DNA from: Lentisphaerota bacterium
GTDB taxonomy: Bacteria; Verrucomicrobiota; Kiritimatiellia; PWTM01
DNA length: 64,000 bases
Direction of reading: 5' to 3'
Assembly: GCA_016873715.1 (NCBI GenBank)
Contig: VGWF01000003.1
Coordinates: forward strand, 1 to 64,000
Part shown: positions 52,068-58,743 of the stretch, one piece after another
Layout of the letters: each line of letters begins with the position of its first letter
How positions within the stretch are numbered: the stretch's first letter is position 1
Translations under genes and position numbers: made by a program
The notes under the pieces: model-generated
What the model saw: the letters and a program-made list of their open reading frames with translations, nothing else
Database searches by the model: none
What the model was told of the DNA's origin: nothing

Positions 52068-52538
52068 CTAGAACGGCAGATCGTCCTCGTCCCCGCCGCC
52101 CTTCGCCGCCGGCGGCCCGTCCGCCGGGGGCGCATCGCCCTCGTCCACGGCCGGACGCCCCCGCGGCGCCGGCCCGTCCCCCGTCTCGCCCCCGCCGCCG
52201 GAGCGGCCGCGGGCGGATTCCATGAACTCGAAGTTCTCGGCGACGACGCTCAACCGGCTCTGCTTCTTCCCGTCCTTCTCCCATTCCTCGAACCGGAGGC
52301 GCCCCTCGATGAAGATGGGCGACCCCTTCTTGAAGTAGCGGCCGATCACCTCGCCGCGCTTCCCGAACATCGAGACGCGGACGAAGCAGACCTCCTCGCG
52401 ATCCTCGCCCTGCTTCGACTTGTAGCGGCGGTTGACGGCGACGCTGAACTCCGCGATCGGGTCGCCGGAGGGCAGGTAGCGCACCTCCGGGTCGCGCGTC
52501 AGGTTGCCGATCAGCAGGACCTTATTGAGCGACGCCAT
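52068..52538 (-). CDS. ssb: Single-stranded DNA-binding protein
   Basis: A 156-residue protein. The OB fold begins NKVLLIGNLTRDPEVRYLPSG; a Gly/Pro-rich linker leads to the acidic tip DEDDLPF, the site for partner binding. It overlaps the end of rpsF by 17 bases. Confidence 0.95.
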   Translation of the reverse strand: MASLNKVLLIGNLTRDPEVRYLPSGDPIAEFSVAVNRRYKSKQGEDREEVCFVRVSMFGKRGEVIGRYFKKGSPIFIEGRLRFEEWEKDGKKQSRLSVVAENFEFMESARGRSGGGGETGDGPAPRGRPAVDEGDAPPADGPPAAKGGGDEDDLPF

Positions 52539-52863
52539 CGCGGGCTCCCTCCGCCGGGGCGGCGGCCGCGGCCGGGGCTTCCTCGGCCGCGTGGATCTGC
52601 ACGCGGACGATCTGCTCGGACAGGCGGTAGCGCTCCAGCAAGCCGGCGATCCTGTCGCCGCCGGCGCGGAATCCGATCACGATGTAGTGACCGCCTTCCA
52701 TCTTCTTCATCGGGCGGGCGAACGTGCGCTTGCCGAGGCGGGTCGTGTTGTCGATCGTCCCGCCGGCCTTCTCGATCTCCTCGCGCACCACCGCGATCGC
52801 GGGATCCAGCTGATCCTCCTTGATCGACTCCGGAAAGATGAACATCGCTTCGTACCGATTCAA
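52522..52863 (-). CDS. rpsF: 30S ribosomal protein S6
   Basis: A 113-residue protein beginning MNRYEAMFIFPESI, with KRTFARPMKKMEGGHY and a final Ala/Glu tail. It overlaps both the pth stop and the ssb start, so translation of all three is probably coupled. Confidence 0.93.
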   Translation of the reverse strand: MNRYEAMFIFPESIKEDQLDPAIAVVREEIEKAGGTIDNTTRLGKRTFARPMKKMEGGHYIVIGFRAGGDRIAGLLERYRLSEQIVRVQIHAAEEAPAAAAAPAEGARDGVAQ

Positions 52864-53450
52864 GGCTGTCCTCCCGCGTTCGTGTCCCGATTGAACTCGT
52901 TCATTGCCCGTTCCACACCGTCCCGCACCACCGCCCTCACCGCATCCGCCGCCCGCTCGACGGCCGCCTCGATCGCGGGCCGTTCCTCGCGCGCGAACGC
53001 GGAGAGCACGTGGTCGACCATGTCCCGCTGCTCCGGCCCGCGGCCCACGCCGATCCGGACCCTTGCAAACCCGTCCGTGCCCAGGCGCTCGATCACCGAC
53101 CGCACGCCCTTGTGGCCCCCCGCCCCGCCCTTCGGCCTCAGCCTCAGCGAGCCGACCGGAAGATCCACGTCATCGTACACCACCACCAGGTCCGCCGGGG
53201 CCGCCCGGTGCCACCGCAACAGCGCCGCCACCGCGTCGCCGCTCGCGTTCATGTACGTCAGCGGCTCGACCAGGACCACCCGGCCCGCGCCCACGACGTC
53301 CGCCGCGGCGCATCGCGCCTCGGCCCGGTGGCTCCGTCGGAGGACCGCGCCGGCGGCCTCCGCCAGGCGCTCCACGACCATGAACCCGACGTTGTGGCGC
53401 GTCCGCTCGTATTCCCTGCCCGGATTCCCCAGGCCGACGACGACCTTCAC
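52860..53450 (-). CDS. pth: Peptidyl-tRNA hydrolase
   Basis: A 196-residue protein. 'VVGLGNPGREYERTRHNVGF' holds the catalytic His and Asn, with 'YDDVDLPVGSLRLRPKGGAGGHKGVRS' and 'FARVRIGVGRG'. It releases tRNA from stalled peptides. It follows rplY, as is common. Confidence 0.95.
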   Translation of the reverse strand: MKVVVGLGNPGREYERTRHNVGFMVVERLAEAAGAVLRRSHRAEARCAAADVVGAGRVVLVEPLTYMNASGDAVAALLRWHRAAPADLVVVYDDVDLPVGSLRLRPKGGAGGHKGVRSVIERLGTDGFARVRIGVGRGPEQRDMVDHVLSAFAREERPAIEAAVERAADAVRAVVRDGVERAMNEFNRDTNAGGQP

Positions 53451-53491
53451 CGCGCCCTACCCCGATGTTCGGCCGGCAGCGCCGGACCCGC

Positions 53492-54334
53492 TCACTTCTT
53501 CTCGGACTTCTCCTTCCCGGCCTTGGGCGCGGCTTCCTTCGCGGGAGCGGCACCCTTCGCGGCGGGAGCGGCACCCTTCGCGGCGGGAGCGGCACCCTTC
53601 GCGGCGGGAGCGGCCCCCTTCGCGGCAGCGGCGCCCTTCGCGGGAGCGCCCTTCGCGGCGCCTTCCTTGCCGCCCTCGGCTTCCTCGCCCTCCTCCGGCT
53701 TCTTCGCCGTGATGACCTCGGGCTCGGCGGCGGCCTCGCCCTCGGCGGGCGCGGCGACCTCTTCCTCGGCCTTCGGCATCGACACGGCCGCGATGGCGAC
53801 ATCGGCGCCGGTCACGATCGCGTACTTGGCGGGGTCGAGCTTGATGTCCTTCACCGAAAGGTGCTTTCCGACCGCCAGCCCCGCGACGTCGATCGGGATC
53901 TCCTCGAGGATGTCCGCCGGCAGAGACTCGACCTCGATCGTGCGGAGCAGGTGGTCCAGGATGCCGCCCTCCTGCGTCACGCCGACCGGTTCGCCCACCA
54001 GCCTCAGCGGCACGGAGACGCGCAGCTTGCGGGTCATCGACACCTCGTAGAAGTCGATGTGCGTCACGCGCCCGTCGATCGGGTGGTGCTGCATCGCCTT
54101 GAGCAGGACCTTGCGGGGCTTGCCGCCCGCGACGTCGAGGTCGACGAGCATCTGCTCGCTGTGGTGGCGCTTCATCATCTGGGCGAAATCATGCGCGACG
54201 ATCTGCACGTTCTCGCCGGCCCTGCCCTCGCTGTACACGACGGCGGGGATCCGGCCCTCGCGGCGCAGGCGCCCCATGGCCGAACTCCCGACCCGGTCCC
54301 GGGGCTCCGCCTTGACGGTGATGGTTTCCTTCAT
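53492..54334 (-). CDS. rplY: 50S ribosomal protein L25/Ctc with extended Ala/Lys tail
   Basis: A 280-residue Ctc-type L25: N-terminal 5S-rRNA-binding domain ('RDRVGSSAMGRLRREGRIPAVVY') and the TL5 C-terminal beta domain (to about 190). An Ala/Lys-rich tail of about 75 residues follows, with heptapeptide repeats (AAPAAKG), encoded by a 21-bp DNA repeat. Prs is upstream and pth downstream, a widely conserved trio. Confidence 0.93.
   Translation of the reverse strand: MKETITVKAEPRDRVGSSAMGRLRREGRIPAVVYSEGRAGENVQIVAHDFAQMMKRHHSEQMLVDLDVAGGKPRKVLLKAMQHHPIDGRVTHIDFYEVSMTRKLRVSVPLRLVGEPVGVTQEGGILDHLLRTIEVESLPADILEEIPIDVAGLAVGKHLSVKDIKLDPAKYAIVTGADVAIAAVSMPKAEEEVAAPAEGEAAAEPEVITAKKPEEGEEAEGGKEGAAKGAPAKGAAAAKGAAPAAKGAAPAAKGAAPAAKGAAPAKEAAPKAGKEKSEKK
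53541..53640 (-). repeat. 21-bp repeats encoding the L25 tail heptapeptide
   Basis: Three exact copies of CACCCTTCGCGGCGGGAGCGG-type units (53551-53613) with degenerate neighbours; the period is seven codons, so copy-number change keeps the reading frame. Confidence 0.6.
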
Positions 54335-54359
54335 GCTCCGTTCGTCCTCTCTCTCGTCC

Positions 54360-55286
54360 CTACACCTTGAACAGGGAGGTGACCGACTGGTTGTTGTGGA
54401 TGCGCAGGATGGCCTCGCCGAGCAGCTCCGCGATCGAGAGCACCGAGACGGGGAACCCGCCCCAGTCCTTCGCCGGGACGCTGTCCGTCGTGATCAGTTC
54501 CTCGATCGCCGAGTGCTTCAGGCGGTCCACGCCCTCCGCCGTCACCAGCGAGTGCGTGACCATCGCCCGGATGCTCCGCGCCCCGTGCTGCCGCAGCAGG
54601 GCCGCCGCCCCGCAGAGGGTTCCGGCCGTCGTGACCAGGTCGTCGACCAGGATCACGTCGCGGTCCTTCACGTCGCCGACCACGTTGATCGACTCCACCT
54701 CGCGGGCGTTCTTGCGCTGCTTCGCCGCGATCGCCAGCCCGCACCCGAGCTTCTGCGCGTAGGCGTAGGCCGTCTTCACGCCGCCCGTGTCCGGCGCCAC
54801 GATGACCATCTCGGCGAGGTTCTTCGCGCGAAGCGCCTTCACCATCACGGGCGAGGCGGTCAGGTGGTCCACGGGGATGTCGAAGAAGCCCTGGATCTGC
54901 TGGGAGTGGAGGTCCAGCGTCAGCACCCGGTCGGTCCCGGCGGCGACGAGGAGATTCGCGACGAGCTTCGCGGTGATCGGGACGCGGGGCTGGTCCTTGC
55001 GATCCTGCCGGGCGTAGCCGAAGTACGGGAGCACGGCGGTGATCCGCGCGGCGGAGGCCCGCTTCGCCGCGTCGATCATGATCAGCAACTCCATCAGGTT
55101 CTCGTTCGGAGGATTGCAGATCGGCTGGATGACGAAGAGGTCGCGGCCGCGGATGTTGTCGACGATCTTGACGAAGACCTCGCCGTCGGGGAAGCGGCGG
55201 ACGTCGACGCCGCCGAGCGGCTCGCCCAGGTAGGAGGCGAGCCCTTCCGCAAGCTGCGGATGCGCTGTGCCGGACAGGATCTTCAC
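54360..55286 (-). CDS. prs: Ribose-phosphate pyrophosphokinase (PRPP synthetase)
   Basis: A 308-residue protein, close to the usual 315. 'RRFPDGEVFVKI', the ATP-binding 'PYFGYARQDRKDQPRVPITAKLVANLL' and the PRPP loop VILVDDLVTTAGTL are all present. It makes PRPP for nucleotide, His and Trp synthesis. The start is GTG 55286 with GGAAGG five bases upstream: no ATG is in frame, and the track's longer frame (to 55391) runs through tRNA-Gln, so it cannot be coding. Confidence 0.94.
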   Translation of the reverse strand: MKILSGTAHPQLAEGLASYLGEPLGGVDVRRFPDGEVFVKIVDNIRGRDLFVIQPICNPPNENLMELLIMIDAAKRASAARITAVLPYFGYARQDRKDQPRVPITAKLVANLLVAAGTDRVLTLDLHSQQIQGFFDIPVDHLTASPVMVKALRAKNLAEMVIVAPDTGGVKTAYAYAQKLGCGLAIAAKQRKNAREVESINVVGDVKDRDVILVDDLVTTAGTLCGAAALLRQHGARSIRAMVTHSLVTAEGVDRLKHSAIEELITTDSVPAKDWGGFPVSVLSIAELLGEAILRIHNNQSVTSLFKV

Positions 55287-55307
55287 ATCAACCTTCCATG
55301 CTGCAAC

Positions 55308-55381
55308 TGGTTGCCCGACCAGGATTCGAACCTGGACTCTGGCCTCCAAAGGGCCGTGTGCTGCCGTTACACCATCGGGCA
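55308..55381 (-). tRNA. tRNA-Gln (anticodon UUG)
   Basis: A 74-base minus-strand cloverleaf: acceptor TGCCCGA/TCGGGCA, D-arm GTGTAACGGCAGCAC, anticodon stem GGCC/GGCC with loop CTTTGGA (anticodon TTG), T-arm CCAGG-TTCGAAT-CCTGG. The 3' CCA is encoded. It ends 21 bases ahead of the prs GTG, so tRNA and mRNA probably come from one transcript separated by processing. Confidence 0.93.
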
Positions 55382-55552
55382 GGCCGGGCAAAACGCGGGA
55401 CCGTACCGGGTTCCACCCCGGAAGTCAATGCCCGAGCCGCACGAACCCGCCCGGAGCCGCGGCGGGACAGGCCTCCGCGGCGGACGGAACATCCTAGCGG
55501 TCCGGGGGCGGGGTGTCGAGCCGGGCCGAAGGCCGGTCCGGCCGGTCTGCGA

Positions 55553-56857
55553 TCAGCCGGCGCCCGTCCGTCGCGCGGACTCGGCCCGGTAGAGAAGGAT
55601 GCCCTTGAGCACGTCGACGGCCCGGTCGAGCTGGACGTCCCTCGGGGCGGCCCGGGACGCCCCGGCGGGCGGCGATGCGCCGGGGACCGGGTCCGCCTCC
55701 GCCCTCGCGCGGAGGATGCGGGCCCAGTCCTCGGCCGGAACGGGGATCAGGATGTCGGGCTCGATGCCGTAGTCGTGGATCACCCGGCGGCCGGGCGTGT
55801 AGTACTTCGAGGTGGTCAGCCGCAGGGCGGACCCGTCCTCCATCGGGAGGATCGTCTGCACCGACCCCTTGCCGAACGTCCGCTGGCCGACCAGCACCGC
55901 CCGCTTGTGGTCCTGCAGCGCGCCGCCGACGATCTCGGCCGCGCTGGCGCTGCCCTCGTTGACCAGCACGACGACGGGCCACTCGAAGGACTTCGGCGCG
56001 CCGCGGACGAGGAAGGTCTGCCGCTGCCGCTCGTCCCGGCCCTGGGTGTAGACGACCATCGCCCCGCGCGGGAGGAACCGGCTGCAGACCTCGACCGCCG
56101 CCTGGAGGAGCCCGCCGGGATTGTTGCGGAGATCGATGACGAGCGCCCGCGCGCCCTGCTTCTCCAGGGTCCCGAGCGACGCGTCGAGGGCGCTGGCGGT
56201 CCGCTCGTCGAACTGCACCACGCGGAGGTACCCGATGCCGTCCTCGATCAGCCGGGCGTCCTTGACGCTGGCGACGCTGATGATGGCGCGCTCGATCTCC
56301 AGCGTGCGCACGTCGGTCGCCCCCTCGCGCAGGATCCGGATCTTCACGCGGCTCCCCGGGGGGCCCCGCATCAGCTTCACCGCCTCGCCGAGGTCCATCA
56401 TGTCGGTCCGCTGCCCGTCGATCTCGACGAGCCTGTCGCCCGCCATCAGCCCCGCGCGGAAGCCCGGCGTGTCCTCCATCGGGGCGATGATCGTGAGGAC
56501 CCCGTCGCGGACGCCCACGACGACGCCGATGCCGCCGAACCGGCCGGCGGTGTCCTCCTGCATCGCCTTGTACTCCTCCGGATCCATGAACTCGCAGTGC
56601 TCGTCCAGCGACGCCATGAGGCCGCGGAGCGCCCCGTAGGTCAGGTCCTTGAAGCCGGTGCGGCCCGGATCGACGTAGTTCCGGCGGACCTGCTCGAGGA
56701 CCCGCGTGAAGGACGCCATGCTCTCGTAGGCGTCCTCGCGCGGCGCGGCGGGCGCCTCCTTCGAATGGATGCGGTGGCCGACCAGGAGGTTGGCCATGAG
56801 GATCGCGGCGGCGCCGGCAAGACCGGCGCCCCGCACCAGGGATCGGCGCAGGCTCAT
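55553..56857 (-). CDS. C-terminal processing protease (S41 family)
   Basis: A 434-residue protein from ATG 56857 (GGAG nine bases upstream; ATG 56863 and TTG 56872 are alternatives). An N-terminal anchor (AGLAGAAAILMANLLVG) is followed by a PDZ domain at about 110-195 (GRFGGIGVVVGVRDGVLTII). The S41 core has the catalytic Ser in NEGSASAAEI and Lys in FGKGSVQT. CtpA-type enzymes trim periplasmic proteins or regulate cell-wall hydrolases. It sits 31 bases after the MFS gene. Confidence 0.9.
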   Translation of the reverse strand: MSLRRSLVRGAGLAGAAAILMANLLVGHRIHSKEAPAAPREDAYESMASFTRVLEQVRRNYVDPGRTGFKDLTYGALRGLMASLDEHCEFMDPEEYKAMQEDTAGRFGGIGVVVGVRDGVLTIIAPMEDTPGFRAGLMAGDRLVEIDGQRTDMMDLGEAVKLMRGPPGSRVKIRILREGATDVRTLEIERAIISVASVKDARLIEDGIGYLRVVQFDERTASALDASLGTLEKQGARALVIDLRNNPGGLLQAAVEVCSRFLPRGAMVVYTQGRDERQRQTFLVRGAPKSFEWPVVVLVNEGSASAAEIVGGALQDHKRAVLVGQRTFGKGSVQTILPMEDGSALRLTTSKYYTPGRRVIHDYGIEPDILIPVPAEDWARILRARAEADPVPGASPPAGASRAAPRDVQLDRAVDVLKGILLYRAESARRTGAG

Positions 56858-56888
56858 CCGCATAGTCTCCAACGCCCCGCGCCCGGCG

Positions 56889-58658
56889 TCAAACCACGAA
56901 CGTCTCGCGGACGCGGGCCGAGGAACGGAAGTACGGGATCATGGCGGCGGCCGCCGCGACGCTGATCGCGAGCAGGACCAGGTAGATCCACGCGGCCGGC
57001 GGACCGCCGGGGACGGACCGTCCGACGAGGAACACGGCCGCCGCCAGGATCACCTGGACGACCTGCAGGGCGATCATCAGGCCCGGGGCGTTGCGACGCC
57101 GATCGAAGAACCGCGCGGCGGCCACCAGCATCAGCACCACGAGGAGCCCCTGCGCCGCCACGCTGGTCCCGAGGAACATCCGCGCCACGCCGGCCGTGTC
57201 CGCCGTCGCCTGCGCGAGCGTGAGCACCAGGGTGACGATGGCGACCAGCGGCACGAGGATGAGGGCCGAGGCGGGCACGAGCAGCCAGCCGTCGAGCCCC
57301 GCGAGCGGCGAGGCAGCCGGCGCGCCGGCGATCGCGACGGGCGTTTCCCGCGCCGCCTCCGACGCGTCGGGCTCCGTCGCCCCGCCCCCGACCGCGACCG
57401 TGCGGATCCGCGGCACGAGCAGGTGGATCACCGCGAACGCGAGCAGGTACGCCGTCGAGCCGATCAGGAAGAGCAGCCAGTACTGGCCGGTCTTCTGCAG
57501 CACGCGCCCGACGAACTCCGCGAAGAGGATCGCGCCGATCGAGCCGGCCATGCCGCCGAGCCCGACCACCGAGGCGACCGCGTTCTTCGGGAAGCAGTCG
57601 GACACCAGCGTGAACAGGTTCGCGGACCAGCCCTGGTGCGCCGCGGCCGCGAGGCCGACGAGCAGGACCGCCAGCCACACGTTGCCGACCTGCGTCACCG
57701 CGAAGATCGGCACGACGAGCGTCGCGCAGATCAGGAACGCCGCCTTGCGGGCGAAGTTGACCGACCGGCCCGCGTTGATCAGGGCCGACGAGATGTAGCC
57801 GCCGCCGACGCTGCCGACCGTCACGAAGGTGTAGACGACGATCAGCGGCCAGCCGAGGCTGCCGAGGTTCAGGTTGAAGTCCTTGGCGAGCCACTTCGGC
57901 AGCCAGAAGAGGTAGAACCACCAGATCGGGTCGGTCATGAACTTGCCGAGGATGAAGGCCCAGGTCTCGCGGTACCGCAGCAGGTCGCGCCACGGGATCT
58001 TCGCCTGGCCCGCGCCTTCGCCGCTGTCGCTGAGGATGTGCTTCAGTTCCGACTGCAGGACGCCCTTGTGGTCCTGCGGCCGCCGGTAGAGCGGCCACCA
58101 CAGCGCGACGAAGACGAAGTTGATGCTCCCGCCCACCACGAAGGCCCACTGCCACCCGTAGTTGATCGCCAGCCAGGGGATCAGCGCGGGCGTGATCACC
58201 GCGCCGATGTTCGCGCCGGAGTTGAAGATGCCGGTCGCCAGCGCGCGCTCCTTCTTCGGGAACCACTCGGTGATCGCCTTGATCGCCGCGGGGAAATTGA
58301 CCGCCTCGCCGAGGCCGAGGATGAAGCGGACGATCCCGAAGTGCAGCGCGCGGCTGCAGAAGGCGTGCCCGTAGGCGGCGAAACCCCAGAAGATCGTCGC
58401 CCAGGCGTAGGTGGCCCGCGTGCCGAACCTGTCGACGAGGCGGCCGAAGAACGGGAGGCCGAGGGCGTAGGCGACCTGGAAGGAGATCACGACGCGCGCC
58501 CAGTCCAGTTCCGACCACCCGTACTTCTTCTCGAGCATCGGCACGAGGATGCCGAGCATCTGCCGGTCGAGGTAGTTGTTCGCGGTGTTCGCGAACAGCA
58601 GGAGGCAAATGAGCCATCGATACTTGCCGACCGTCTTCGCCACGCTGTCTGCCGTCAT
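56889..58658 (-). CDS. MFS transporter with C-terminal DUF2569-like four-helix module
   Basis: A 589-residue protein. Residues 1-425 form a 12-helix MFS carrier of the hexuronate/anion (ExuT-like) group: 'NTANNYLDRQMLGILVP', 'GRLVDRFGTRATYAWA' and 'GLGEAVNFPAAIKAITEWFPKKERALATGIFNSG'. From about 465 there is an extra hydrophobic module beginning LDGWLLVPASALILVPLV, like DUF2569 (family LGGWLLL...), with four helices. Fusion of the two is unusual. Substrate unknown; sugar acids such as hexuronates are the family norm. Confidence 0.85.
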   Translation of the reverse strand: MTADSVAKTVGKYRWLICLLLFANTANNYLDRQMLGILVPMLEKKYGWSELDWARVVISFQVAYALGLPFFGRLVDRFGTRATYAWATIFWGFAAYGHAFCSRALHFGIVRFILGLGEAVNFPAAIKAITEWFPKKERALATGIFNSGANIGAVITPALIPWLAINYGWQWAFVVGGSINFVFVALWWPLYRRPQDHKGVLQSELKHILSDSGEGAGQAKIPWRDLLRYRETWAFILGKFMTDPIWWFYLFWLPKWLAKDFNLNLGSLGWPLIVVYTFVTVGSVGGGYISSALINAGRSVNFARKAAFLICATLVVPIFAVTQVGNVWLAVLLVGLAAAAHQGWSANLFTLVSDCFPKNAVASVVGLGGMAGSIGAILFAEFVGRVLQKTGQYWLLFLIGSTAYLLAFAVIHLLVPRIRTVAVGGGATEPDASEAARETPVAIAGAPAASPLAGLDGWLLVPASALILVPLVAIVTLVLTLAQATADTAGVARMFLGTSVAAQGLLVVLMLVAAARFFDRRRNAPGLMIALQVVQVILAAAVFLVGRSVPGGPPAAWIYLVLLAISVAAAAAMIPYFRSSARVRETFVV

Positions 58659-58743
58659 CCGGTGACTCCCTTCCCCGGGTCCGCCCGGCCCGCCGCGCCC
58701 CGCCCGCCGGGGGACGTGTGGGCGCAGAGTACACAGGCCCCGT

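Noticed and set aside
54360-55391. Track start of prs at 55391
   Set aside because: The extension runs through tRNA-Gln; GTG 55286 with GGAAGG is the sensible start.
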